From assembly GCF_022479115.1 (NCBI RefSeq), contig NZ_CP092497.1, positions 3,968,001-4,032,000 on the forward strand: a stretch of DNA of 64,000 nucleotides, given 5' to 3'. The position numbers were made by a program, and so were the translations under genes. Each line of letters opens with the position of its first letter. The first letter of the stretch is position 1. This document shows, piece by piece, positions 44,322-53,157 of the stretch. The notes under the pieces were generated by a model that saw only the letters and a program-made list of their open reading frames with translations, did no database searches and was not told where the DNA came from. This DNA is from Amycolatopsis sp. EV170708-02-1. GTDB lineage: Bacteria > Actinomycetota > Actinomycetes > Mycobacteriales > Pseudonocardiaceae.

Positions 44322-44674
44322 GCCTGCGTCCGTAGCACGAGGCACTCCCGGCTCAAGTTGGTGCGCGCCCATCGCAAGGTCGCCGAACTCGAGCGCGACG
44401 TCCGGGGACGGAACAACGATCGCGTGGCGCGAGCGTTGGCGGGCCTCTCTGGGAATGATCTTCGTTGGCGCCTTCAAAGGGCTCTAGCGGCCCCAGATTC
44501 ACCGAACGGCAGGAGCGTCCGTCACCGGAGGGGCTCGCGGCCGAGGCCATGAACCGGGGCATGTTCTGAGCCGGGGCCCCTGCGGCCGCGCGATCTCCCT
44601 CGGGCTCAGCTATGTGATCGACGCTTCTCGTGGCGGCATACCTATGTCGAACGGACTGCGGCGGTCGAGGCCGA
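44322..44674. other. 353-base stretch with a doubtful small frame
   Basis: The frame 44358-44552 (+, 64 codons) gives a charged helical sequence (RAHRKVAELERDVRGRNNDR) that could be a coiled-coil protein coupled to the upstream gene, but it lacks a good start or ribosome site. Nothing else is seen. Confidence 0.35.
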
Positions 44675-46993
44675 TCAGGAACCGTGCTGTGTTTCGGTGG
44701 CGGCCAGAATACCGGTAATTTTCTCGGCAGGGCAAGGGCGACCGAAAAGCCAACCTTGCCCGGAATCGCAGCCTAACTCTCGCAGGATGTCTGCCTCGAT
44801 CGCATTCTCCACACCTTCTGCCGTCACGGTCATCCCCAAGGTGTGTGCGAGCGAGACGAGAGTACTGATGATCGACTCGTCAACGGAGGGTCCACTGGCG
44901 ACTCCTCCGAGGTCACGTACGAATGATCGATCCAATTTTATCGTATCCGCCGGAAGTCGTTTCAGGTAGGCAAGATTGGAGTAGCCGGTGCCGAAGTCGT
45001 CGATCGCGATCCTGACGCCCATTGCGGCCAGTTCCTCCAGGACTCGCAGTGGCCGGCCCGCGGTTGCCATAATCTCGTTCTCCGTCAACTCCAGTTGCAG
45101 AAGAGACGCCGATAAACCTGTTCGCGCAAGTAGCTCTTCGACGTCGTCGACGATCGCCGAATCGCGAATCTGGCGCGAGGCGACATTGACACTCACATGC
45201 AGGCCATTTCCACGGCCGGCGTACGGGAATTGTTGCGCCCACGTGGCAGCTTGTTGACAGGCCTGGGCAAGGACCCAGCGCCCGAGCGGTATGATCGCAC
45301 CAGTTTCTTCGGCGAGACTGATGAAGTCGCCGGGTGGCACGACACCAAATTGTGGATGCCGCCATCGTACGAGCGCCTCCACCCCGATGAGCTTCCGCTC
45401 AGCCAGGCTGACCAGTGGTTGGTATTCGATCAGGAACTCTTCGCGTTTCAGGGCGTCCGGCAGCGCGGCGAACAAGCCAAGCCGGGTTGCTTCGCGCGCG
45501 TTGCGATCTGCGTCAAACACCGCATACCTACCCCGTCCTTCCTCTTTTGCCCAGTATAGCGTCATATCTGCGGCTGCCATCAGCTCCTTGGCGGAGGTGT
45601 TCGCAACCGATCGTTCGACAACTCCCACACTTGCGGAAATCGAAAAGCTGCTTCCGGCGGCCTCAATGGGTGACTCCAGCGCTTGCAGTGCCGCTTCCGC
45701 GGTCGCTACTACGTCGTCCAGTCCGCCCGAATCGTCAACCAATATCACGAACTCGTCACCGCCGATCCTTGCGATCATCCGACCGTGTGCACTGACGCAG
45801 CGCTTCAGTCGAGCGGCGACGGCGACAAGCAACTGATCTCCAACCGCGTGTCCCAAGGTGTCGTTCACGGCTTTGAATCGGTCTAGATCGAGGTAGCAGA
45901 TGCCCACGCGAGCACGCGGGCGATCCGCGTTACGCTCAAGCACCTCGTCGAGGCGTTCAAAGAACAATGTGCGATTAGGCAGATCTGTGAGGTGATCATG
46001 GGTAGCCTGATGACGTAGATTCTGCTGAAAGTGCCGGCGTTCGGTGATGTCTTCCGCCATCGCGACCGTGTAGAGCGGCGCGCCCGCGGCATCGCGAATC
46101 AATGATACGGTGAGATTGGTCCAAATCAGCTCGCCATCTTTGCGTCGGTATCGTTGTTCCATCTGCATGTATCTCGTCTCGCCTTGGATTAACGCTTGAT
46201 AGGCCATTAATGCCTCAGGTGCGGTTTCGCCTTCGAGTAACTGGTCCCATCTCATCTCTCGAAGTGATTCCCGGTCATATCCCAGCAAGTCGACAGTCGC
46301 TTGATTTACGTCAATAAAGCGGCCGTCCAGTAAGGCGACCGACATCCCGATCCCGGCGGAGTTGAATACAGTGCCAAACCATTCATTACTTGATCCTGAT
46401 GAAATACTCGGAGCTGACCTCGCAGGCTTACGTCGCAGCTGCCTGTCGCCATTGCTCGACGGTGAGGTGTGAAATGCTCTCACGTAACCGTCCGCTATCG
46501 CGCCCTGAAGCAGAGAAACGCGAGCCGTGACATCCAAGTCGGGGATCTGATCGTCGACAATGTCGGTGACATCATGACCGTTGTCGTGGTCTGCGAGACG
46601 AAATTCAGTGGCCTCCCGATCAAGCATGGGAAGAAGTCTCCCAATCAAGCCAACGCTGGTCTCGAGCACCGATTCTCCGGCCAGGCTCCCGCTGGCCAAG
46701 CTGGCGCCGACCTCGCACGCGGCGTCGACGCTGAAAGGTGTCGACCACAATGCCACGCAGAGTTTCTTGCTGAGAAGTCGGAGCGATGTTTCGATCTCGG
46801 GCTCACCGGCTGCCGCGCAGCCAGTGGCCGCCAAGGCGTCTGCCCAGGTTCGGGCGAACCATGCCGTGTCCCGGACCGCGTTGACGCCGCCGCGCTTGAA
46901 CCCCGCTGCGGAGAAATTGCTGATCCAAGTCACGATATTTCCTCGTCCACCGCCGGTGAGCGCTGCGTCGAGCTGATAGCCAGACTCCTGCAT
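44675..46993 (-). CDS. PAS-GGDEF-EAL cyclic-di-GMP signalling protein
   Basis: A 772-residue cytoplasmic protein. The N-terminal ~210 residues are a helical region of unknown type. A PAS domain follows (about 215-335: 'NEWFGTVFNSAGIGMSVALL', 'MEQRYRRKDGELIWTNLTVS'), then GGDEF (RIGGDEFVIL, residues 411-415, with 'DLDRFKAVNDTLGHAVGD') and EAL (GVEALVRWRHP at 539-541, 'ELTENEIM', 'AIDDFGTGYSNLAYLKRLP', 'TAEGVENAIEADILRELGC'). Both catalytic motifs look intact, so it could make and break c-di-GMP, as RmdA/RmdB-type proteins of Streptomyces do. AGGTGG precedes ATG 46993; GTG 47002 is an alternative. It is monocistronic and lies between the two clusters. Confidence 0.93.
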   Translation of the reverse strand: MQESGYQLDAALTGGGRGNIVTWISNFSAAGFKRGGVNAVRDTAWFARTWADALAATGCAAAGEPEIETSLRLLSKKLCVALWSTPFSVDAACEVGASLASGSLAGESVLETSVGLIGRLLPMLDREATEFRLADHDNGHDVTDIVDDQIPDLDVTARVSLLQGAIADGYVRAFHTSPSSNGDRQLRRKPARSAPSISSGSSNEWFGTVFNSAGIGMSVALLDGRFIDVNQATVDLLGYDRESLREMRWDQLLEGETAPEALMAYQALIQGETRYMQMEQRYRRKDGELIWTNLTVSLIRDAAGAPLYTVAMAEDITERRHFQQNLRHQATHDHLTDLPNRTLFFERLDEVLERNADRPRARVGICYLDLDRFKAVNDTLGHAVGDQLLVAVAARLKRCVSAHGRMIARIGGDEFVILVDDSGGLDDVVATAEAALQALESPIEAAGSSFSISASVGVVERSVANTSAKELMAAADMTLYWAKEEGRGRYAVFDADRNAREATRLGLFAALPDALKREEFLIEYQPLVSLAERKLIGVEALVRWRHPQFGVVPPGDFISLAEETGAIIPLGRWVLAQACQQAATWAQQFPYAGRGNGLHVSVNVASRQIRDSAIVDDVEELLARTGLSASLLQLELTENEIMATAGRPLRVLEELAAMGVRIAIDDFGTGYSNLAYLKRLPADTIKLDRSFVRDLGGVASGPSVDESIISTLVSLAHTLGMTVTAEGVENAIEADILRELGCDSGQGWLFGRPCPAEKITGILAATETQHGS

Positions 46994-47602
46994 GGTGGCC
47001 ACCTCTCATTACTCTGAGTGCTTGCGGCACAGCTGTTCGTTCAGATGGAGGAGGACTGTCACCCGTCCAACGTAGTGATGCTACGTTCCGGCAAGGAAAC
47101 GCCCAAGTGGACGAGTGTAGCTAAGCCCGAACGGGTTACGACAGCTGTGCTCGGGATATCATTCATATGTAACATTTAGCTCAGGCTTGTGTATCAGTCT
47201 TTCGACATGATCAACTGGAACTGGTCGAGCCCGCGCGGCACCGGCGACGTGCCCGTTGGGTCCACGGAAACGGCCCGCGTCCCTGATCAGGAACCCTTGG
47301 GGGCCTAGCCGGTGGTTGCATCACCAACTGCGAGAGTGGTGCACTGACTAGATCCTGGTGATGCGGACGAACCGCGGCCGAGGTGGCGGGGCGCGACCCG
47401 CGCCTGCGCGGCGATTGCGCTTGTCTGGAACCTCTTGTCCTCCCGGCACAGGTAGAGGACGACCTGAAGCGCGTGAGCCATGCCGGACGTCCTGCATGTA
47501 CTGGTGCGATTCTGCGTGCTGCTGATTACTCTTCAGGCGACAGTTGCAGGAGACTCTTATTGAGGGGTAAGTCAAACATGGCGTGGTCGGTGCGGGGTGG
47601 TT

Positions 47603-47642
47603 GTGAGTGGCGTTTCGTGTTCTAACCCGAAACGCCACTCAC
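47603..47642. repeat. 15-base-arm perfect palindrome
   Basis: GTGAGTGGCGTTTCG and its exact complement around a 10-base loop. With no gene ending beside it, it is more likely a dispersed intergenic palindrome than a terminator. Confidence 0.75.
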
Positions 47643-47664
47643 GACCCGCGCTTGACAAGGGCCG

Positions 47665-47705
47665 AAGGCTCCCTTCGCCGCATTAGACGCGGCGAAGGGA
47701 GCCTT
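47665..47705. repeat. 17-base-arm perfect palindrome
   Basis: AAGGCTCCCTTCGCCGC and its exact complement around a 7-base loop, only 22 bases after the preceding palindrome. From memory, similar GAAGGGAGCC-type palindromes are scattered in Amycolatopsis genomes. Confidence 0.75.
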
Positions 47706-48533
47706 GATCGCGCCACCGACCCACCCGAGAATACGCCACGTTTGCCTTACCTCTCAATAGATGGCCTTCGGGGTTGCGGACAGCACCAGACCGCGGCTTG
47801 AGATGGATCGGCTCTACTGATGCTGGCACCAAGACCGCGCCCGGCATCCAAGAAGCGTTGCTGTCACAGGTTCCGGCGGAGACCGCGTGGGCAAGCTCTC
47901 CGGTGCTCGCGCGGCGGGACGAACGGTACACGCTGGCGACTCCTATACGCGTGTTTCGACGAGCGCACTCGTGGGCTCAGCCTGTAGTCGGCGCTGTCCG
48001 CGCGAGTGATCGTGGCTGTGGTGGAATGTGTGCGGAAAGGGTGACCCGTCAGTAGAGCTGATGATTCCCCGCAAGATCGTGATTAATAGCCAGAGCTGTC
48101 TCCGATGCAGGGACGTGTCCGCACAGGTCCGCCCGTCGGCTTCAAGTACCTGGCGAGTATTGTGTATGCGCCAGTATGCGGATATGCACAGACCGCCGCT
48201 GCGGAGTTGGCTCGTAACAGTTGCGACACGAATTTCCACTCGGTTGTCGGCCGGTCGAAGCTGATGAACGGTGACCACGTGCAGCGTCCCGTCATGTGGC
48301 GGTTGCGTGCCCACAGTCTTCGCTGCTCGCCGGAGCAGGTCCCGGTGCGTGCCCTGCGACGAAGACCGCGGTCTCACCGTCCAAGATCGCGAACGAGCCT
48401 GCGTCCGTACTGAAGCCTCGCTGGTGCAACCGAGCAGCCAGCGTCTGTCTGGCCGCTCGGCCGAAAATTCCGAGGGCAGTGCCTCCTATGTCTCAAATCC
48501 CAATCACGTTCATTGGGCCAAATGGAGTCACAT

Positions 48534-48571
48534 GAACTTTCGGGCAGAAAGATTGCCAGTTTGTACCTAGG
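48534..48571. promoter_or_regulatory. possible operator shared with the lipid cluster
   Basis: GAACTTTCGGGCAG (48534-48547) is followed by TGCCAGTTTGTACCTAG (48555-48571). The second part matches 15 of 17 bases at 22456-22472, and the first matches 22610-22624 with one extra T. GGGCA and TGCC form a short inverted repeat. It lies about 70-105 bases before the first gene of the PrnB operon, a typical operator/promoter distance. Confidence 0.4.
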
Positions 48572-48640
48572 CAATCGAATCTGCTTGCTGCTTGGATCCG
48601 TTCTTAATCAAAGGGGCAGAGGCCCCGCTGCAAGGCATTC

Positions 48641-49015
48641 GTGAGCTCAGAAATGGGGATTGCGGTGGCGTTCTCTGCCTTCGTTGTGGTGATCAGCCTG
48701 TTGTTCATGGGCGGAGGTTTGGCGAAGCTCGCAGGAGTCGATGTGATGCGCAGGGACGCGGAGCGCTTCGACCTCAAGTACGGCACCTATCGGCTCATCG
48801 GCGCAGCCGAGCTTGCCGGCGGACTGGCCTTGTGTGTTGCACGGTTCGCGTCGCAGCCCCTGCTCGGCATTGTTGCGGCCGCAGGACTGACTGCGCTGAT
48901 GTCAGGTGCTGTGGTAGTGCACCTGAAAGCGAAGGATGCTGTGGCCAAGACGGTACCCGCCGCTGCCTTCGGAGTCATCACAGCGGTGATCGCATACTTC
49001 TTCGCGGCGAGTTGA
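48641..49015 (+). CDS. DoxX-like membrane protein
   Basis: A 124-residue protein with four predicted transmembrane helices (about residues 7-27, 50-65, 72-90 and 102-122). The pattern 'FMGGGLAKLAG', 'YRLIGAAELAGGLAL', 'GIVAAAGLTALMSGAVVVH' is typical of the DoxX family. It is the first gene of an operon; its stop is one base before the PrnB-like start. DoxX-like proteins often accompany redox or biosynthetic genes, but no specific role can be read here. The start is GTG 48641 or ATG 48653. Confidence 0.78.
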   Translation: MSSEMGIAVAFSAFVVVISLLFMGGGLAKLAGVDVMRRDAERFDLKYGTYRLIGAAELAGGLALCVARFASQPLLGIVAAAGLTALMSGAVVVHLKAKDAVAKTVPAAAFGVITAVIAYFFAAS

Positions 49016-49016
49016 T

Positions 49017-50135
49017 ATGTCCCTGCCTCGCTTGCAGGCTATCACTGAAGCCGACAAATTGGATTCTTTTGACGAGTGTATTCAGGCCTTGGATCCGATC
49101 GACTTGGATCGACTGCTTCCGGCGGTGTGGCAGGCGAACGCTGCCGGCGATGTTCGGGCACTGCTTTCATTGATCCGGGAGATCGCCCCTCCGGTGGCGG
49201 ACGTCGAGCGGATGTCCATATCGGAGACTCTGGCCACGATGCGCGATCTTGGCATACTGCTCGGGTCGGTAAAGCGGAACGGCGCAGAGCCGGTATCCGA
49301 GATTTCCACTCTCGAGGAGGTGCTGCGGCTCCTCGCTCAGCGCAGCGGGTTGATTCCTCGTGACACCATCCATCACTACATCAGGTGGAATCCGACAGGG
49401 CGTCGGGAGCGGATGTACACAGGCTTGCCGATGGAGCGGTTACTCATGGCCGCCGTGCGGATCAGCTTGCCGCGCCTCAGTGATGCGGTCGACCTGTGTG
49501 TCGTGCTCGACTCAGCGGACGCGGGTGACCTCACCTTTGCTCTGGCCGCCAACGAGCTCGCCGCTTTGGTCGGGGCCATGGAGCACTCGATCGACACGGT
49601 TCTGGCCGGCGTCACGCCGGAGTTCTTTGCCAGGACCATGCGGCCGTTCTTCGAGGAGATCCGTGTCGGGGACGAGGTCTATCTCGGTCCGGCCGCAGCA
49701 CATGTGCCTCTGTCGGTCGTGGACCTCCTCGTATGGGCGTGCGATCACGGCGGAGACGAGTACCTCGAGTTCGCGGACGACTCGGTCGTGTACGGCTTGG
49801 AACATTGGAAGCCGTTGCACGGGAAGTGGCGACGAACTACGTCGCTTGTAACCAGAGTCACCGAGGAGCTCAAGCGGTGCTTGCCGGACGAAACACTCTC
49901 GCTAGGGCTGTACGCGAGCGCGGAGGCACTGTGTCGCACGATGCGATCACTCATGGTGTTCCGAGGTAAGCATCTCACGATCGCGAGGAAGGCCTATGCG
50001 GCTGACATCGGTCTTTACGAACTCGGCAGCGGCGGTGGGAGCGTGGCGATGCTCGAAGCGATCACCGACGCGACCAGGGCCACCTCGACGTTGCTGCGAC
50101 GATCCGTCACCACTCACTTGAAGGACCTGGGCTGA
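49017..50135 (+). CDS. PrnB-like heme enzyme (monodechloroaminopyrrolnitrin synthase family)
   Basis: A 372-residue protein that I align from memory with PrnB of pyrrolnitrin biosynthesis: 'ATMRDLGILLGSVKRNGAEP', 'IRWNPTGRRERMYTG', 'RPFFEEIRVGDEVYLGP', 'AHVPLSVVDLLVWA' and 'VFRGKHLTIARKAY'. In the last motif, His319 occupies the place of the proximal heme ligand. PrnB rearranges a (chloro)tryptophan into an aminophenylpyrrole and belongs to the indoleamine/tryptophan 2,3-dioxygenase-like fold. Length matches the family (about 360). Downstream genes overlap it (TGATG), so it is made together with a PhzS-like monooxygenase and a KS/KAS III/ACP set. No PrnA-type halogenase, PrnC or PrnD homologue is in the window, so the substrate may be unchlorinated tryptophan or something else. 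Confidence 0.85.
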   Translation: MSLPRLQAITEADKLDSFDECIQALDPIDLDRLLPAVWQANAAGDVRALLSLIREIAPPVADVERMSISETLATMRDLGILLGSVKRNGAEPVSEISTLEEVLRLLAQRSGLIPRDTIHHYIRWNPTGRRERMYTGLPMERLLMAAVRISLPRLSDAVDLCVVLDSADAGDLTFALAANELAALVGAMEHSIDTVLAGVTPEFFARTMRPFFEEIRVGDEVYLGPAAAHVPLSVVDLLVWACDHGGDEYLEFADDSVVYGLEHWKPLHGKWRRTTSLVTRVTEELKRCLPDETLSLGLYASAEALCRTMRSLMVFRGKHLTIARKAYAADIGLYELGSGGGSVAMLEAITDATRATSTLLRRSVTTHLKDLG

Positions 50136-51403
50136 TGGCAAGGGTGGTGATCGGCGGCGGTGGCGTGGGCGGCCTTGCGGCGGCCTTGTGTCTGCACCAC
50201 CTAGGAATCGGTGACGTTGTCGTGCTGGAGGCTGCGCAAAACATCGAGCCCCTAGGCGTAGGGTTGAACATCCTGCCCAACGCGGTCCGGGTCCTGCGTG
50301 ATCTGGAAGTGCTCGACCAGTTGTCCGTTCAGGCGATCCACACCAGCGAACTGCGCTACTACAACTGTCACGGCGATCTCATCTGGGCTGAGCCCCGTGG
50401 CGTTGCGGCCGGATACATCGTCCCGCAGCTTTCGATCCATCGCGGCGATCTGCATGGGGTCCTGCTGGCCACAGTCAGAGACCGACTGGGGTATCAGGCT
50501 GTTTTGACCGGCGCATCGATCACGGGTGTTGCCGAAGATGAGACCGGCGTTCACGCGCGAGTCGAACATGCCGACGGTTCATTCTCCACAATCTCTGGGG
50601 ATCTCATGATCGGTGCCGACGGCATGAATTCCACTGTCCGCGCGGCACTATGGCCGGAAGAAGGTGCACCGGCGCGCAACGGGGTCGCCATGTGGCGCGG
50701 AACATCATGGACAGAGCCGTTCCTAGACGGGCGCACCATGATCGTCAGCGGTGACGACGTCCGACGCATCGTGTTGTACCCGGTTCGTGCCGACGGCCGG
50801 TCCGGCCGGGTGATGGTGAATTGGGTTGCAGCTCAGCCCGCGCCCGGAGGCCTCTCACTTCGGTCCGGGGGCCCCTCGGATCCCGAGCGTTTCTGGTCGT
50901 CCTTCGACGTGTGGAGTTTCGACTGGCTGGACATCTCGGCGATCATCGCCGCATCCGAACAGGTACACGAGTATCCGATGGAGGACCGTGATCCGTTGCC
51001 GAGGTGGACATGTGGCCGGGTGACCTTGCTCGGTGACGCGGCGCACGCGATGTACCCGATGGGCTCCAACGGCGCGACACAGGCGGTGATGGACGGCTGG
51101 GTTCTCGCGAGAGCGTTGGCAGAGCACGATTCCCATGACGAAGCGCTGCTCGCGTATGAGACCGAGCGCAGGCCGATCACCACCGAACTGCAGATCAAGA
51201 ACAGGAGCATGGGGCCGGAAGCGGTGATCTCCGTGGCGCACGAACGGGCACCACATGGCTTCGTCAACGTGAACGACGTGTTCACCCCGGGGGAGCTCGC
51301 TGCCATCTCGCAGAAGTACGCCGTGGTCGGAAATTTCGACATCGACTCGGTGAACCGACATTCGGGCCCCGAGAACCCACCAGAAGTGAGGCGCAAGACA
51401 TGA
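50135..51403 (+). CDS. PhzS-like flavin-dependent monooxygenase
   Basis: A 422-residue class A flavoprotein hydroxylase. It has the FAD-binding GGGGVGGLAAALCL motif at the N-terminus, the 'DLMIGADGMNSTVRAAL' DG motif, and 'VTLLGDAAHAMYPMGSNGAT' with the GD motif. The whole protein parallels PhzS of phenazine (pyocyanin) synthesis: 'PLGVGLNILPNAVRVL', 'ELRYYNCHGDLIWAEPRGV', 'SIHRGDLHGVLLATV' and 'YPMEDRDPLPRW'. Such enzymes hydroxylate or oxidatively decarboxylate electron-rich aromatics. Here the likely substrate is the PrnB product or a later aromatic intermediate (inference). The start overlaps the PrnB-like stop by one base, and the stop overlaps the KS start (ATGA). Confidence 0.9.
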   Translation: MARVVIGGGGVGGLAAALCLHHLGIGDVVVLEAAQNIEPLGVGLNILPNAVRVLRDLEVLDQLSVQAIHTSELRYYNCHGDLIWAEPRGVAAGYIVPQLSIHRGDLHGVLLATVRDRLGYQAVLTGASITGVAEDETGVHARVEHADGSFSTISGDLMIGADGMNSTVRAALWPEEGAPARNGVAMWRGTSWTEPFLDGRTMIVSGDDVRRIVLYPVRADGRSGRVMVNWVAAQPAPGGLSLRSGGPSDPERFWSSFDVWSFDWLDISAIIAASEQVHEYPMEDRDPLPRWTCGRVTLLGDAAHAMYPMGSNGATQAVMDGWVLARALAEHDSHDEALLAYETERRPITTELQIKNRSMGPEAVISVAHERAPHGFVNVNDVFTPGELAAISQKYAVVGNFDIDSVNRHSGPENPPEVRRKT

Positions 51404-53157
51404 GCACCGAGGAGCCGGAGCAGACGTCGACCTGGGGCGGCGCCGGCGGCGAGCAAGCGATCGCGGTGGTGGGGATGGCTTGCCGTTTCCCGGGAGCCGA
51501 TAGCGTGGATACTTTGTGGCAGTTGATGCGGGACGGGGTGGACGCGACCGGTGACACCCCGGTGGAGCGCTACGACGCGAAGGCGATGTACTCGCCCCAT
51601 CCGGAACCGGGCAAGGTGATCAGCCTCCGGTCCGGGTACGTCGATGGCATCGCCGGTTTCGACGCGGAGTTCTTCGGCATGTCGGAGAACGAAGCCCGTA
51701 GCCTCGATCCGCAGCAACGGCTCCTGTTGATGACAACGTGGGAGGCGTTCGAAGACGCGGGACAAGTTCCCTCCGCGCTCGCGGGCAGCCGAACGGGTGT
51801 GTACGTGGGCAGCATGCACCTCGATTACTGGGATCTTGTCGCCAAGCGCGGTGTGCAAGCGATCGGCCCCAGCTCGGTCTATAACTACCGGTCAGTGCTT
51901 TCGGGCCGCCTGTCCTACACGTTCGATCTCCGCGGGCCGAGCATAACCCTGGATACGGCGTGCTCGTCGTCGCTTGTGGCCGTGCATCTGGCGAGTCAGA
52001 GCTTGCGCCTGGGCGAGACGAACATGTCGGTAGTGGCCGGCGTGAATCTCAAGCTCACTCCTGACGAGGACGTGCTGCTCTCGCAGGTTCGGATGCTGGC
52101 GCCGGATGGACGGTGCAAGTTCGGGGACGCGTCGGCGAACGGGTTCGCACCGTCGGACGGCGTTGGTGTGGTGGTCCTGAAACGGCTCGCAGACGCACTC
52201 GTCGACGGTGATCGTGTGCATGCCGTCGTCCTGGGAAGTGCCGTAACCAATGATGGTGCCAGCAGCGGATCGTTGCTGGCACCCTCGGTCGAAGGGCATG
52301 TGCAGATGCTGCGGTGGGCTTACGAGAACGCCGGAGTGGCACCTGGTGAGGTCGACTTCGTCGAGGCGCACGGCACTGGTACACCTATGATCGATCCGAT
52401 CGAGTTCGCCGGATTGGGCGAAGTGCTGGGTGAGGGACGCGACCAGTCCCGTCCGGTCCTGGTCGGATCCGTCAAGTCGAACCTCGGTCACACCGAAGGC
52501 GCGGCAGGCGTCGCAGCGCTGATCAAGACGGCCATGTGCCTGCGGCACCGCCAGGTCGTTCCGAGTCTGCATCACCACATGCCCAACCCGAAGGTGCCGT
52601 GGAGCGAACTGCCGGTGCGTGTGCCGACCGAACTGCGCCCGGTCGAGCCTGTGGGGCGACTCGCCATCGCGGGCATCAGCGGTCAGGGAATCTCATCGGT
52701 CAATTGCCACATCGTGGTGGGAGAGGCTGACCCCACGTGGCGACGTGCGAACAATGCTCATGTCACCAGGCCATTGCCGTTCGCAGTGTCAGCGCGTACG
52801 CCCACAGCGTTGGAAGACCTCCTGCGGCGCTACATCACTTATCTCTCTCCATGTGGCCAGGGACGACAGGAATCCCTTCTCGACGTGTGCTTCAGCGCAG
52901 CGACGAGCAGGGAGCACCACACGCATCGCCTTGTTTTCGAAGCCGCTACCGCGGATGAACTCGTGGACAAGATGCGGCGCTACCTTGGAGGCGAGACCGA
53001 TGTGGAAGCCGCGACGGTGGTGGCGGCGGTGTACCGCGCGGGTGGTTCTCCCGACTGGGCCGACGTGTTCGAAGGCGAAGGCCGGTGCGTGTCGTTGCCG
53101 CACTACCCCTGGCAGACAAACGACTACTGGCTTGATGGCGTGGCGGTGACATCATGA
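51400..53157 (+). CDS. free-standing PKS ketosynthase with AT remnant linkers but no AT
   Basis: A 585-residue protein. Residues 20-445 are a modular-type KS with intact TACSSSL Cys, VEAHGTGTPMIDP His and SNLGHTEGAAG His. A KS-AT linker follows ('FAVSARTPTALEDLLRRYIT', 'DVCFSAATSREHHTHRLVF'), then the text jumps directly to a post-AT linker ('VAAVYRAGGSPDWADVFEG', 'LPHYPWQTNDYWL'). The whole catalytic AT is absent. This is like the AT-less KS-docking arrangement of trans-AT systems. A separate AT must act in trans; the AT in the 60771-63755 protein or FabD are candidates. Both ends overlap neighbours by four bases, so it is stoichiometrically coupled to the monooxygenase and KAS III. Confidence 0.9.
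   Translation: MSTEEPEQTSTWGGAGGEQAIAVVGMACRFPGADSVDTLWQLMRDGVDATGDTPVERYDAKAMYSPHPEPGKVISLRSGYVDGIAGFDAEFFGMSENEARSLDPQQRLLLMTTWEAFEDAGQVPSALAGSRTGVYVGSMHLDYWDLVAKRGVQAIGPSSVYNYRSVLSGRLSYTFDLRGPSITLDTACSSSLVAVHLASQSLRLGETNMSVVAGVNLKLTPDEDVLLSQVRMLAPDGRCKFGDASANGFAPSDGVGVVVLKRLADALVDGDRVHAVVLGSAVTNDGASSGSLLAPSVEGHVQMLRWAYENAGVAPGEVDFVEAHGTGTPMIDPIEFAGLGEVLGEGRDQSRPVLVGSVKSNLGHTEGAAGVAALIKTAMCLRHRQVVPSLHHHMPNPKVPWSELPVRVPTELRPVEPVGRLAIAGISGQGISSVNCHIVVGEADPTWRRANNAHVTRPLPFAVSARTPTALEDLLRRYITYLSPCGQGRQESLLDVCFSAATSREHHTHRLVFEAATADELVDKMRRYLGGETDVEAATVVAAVYRAGGSPDWADVFEGEGRCVSLPHYPWQTNDYWLDGVAVTS

Larger units (their letters stand above)
46994..48640. other. 1.65-kb intergenic region with palindromes
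   Basis: No convincing gene in any frame. It contains the promoter side of the c-di-GMP gene (lower GC around 47140-47200), two large perfect palindromes (listed separately) and the promoter side of the PrnB operon near 48500-48640. Confidence 0.5.

Noticed and set aside
47603..47705. The two palindromes as a CRISPR array
   Set aside because: The arms are different sequences and there are no repeated units.
48105..48413. Small frames before the PrnB operon
   Set aside because: Frames on both strands overlap, composition is irregular, and no ribosome site or family is apparent.
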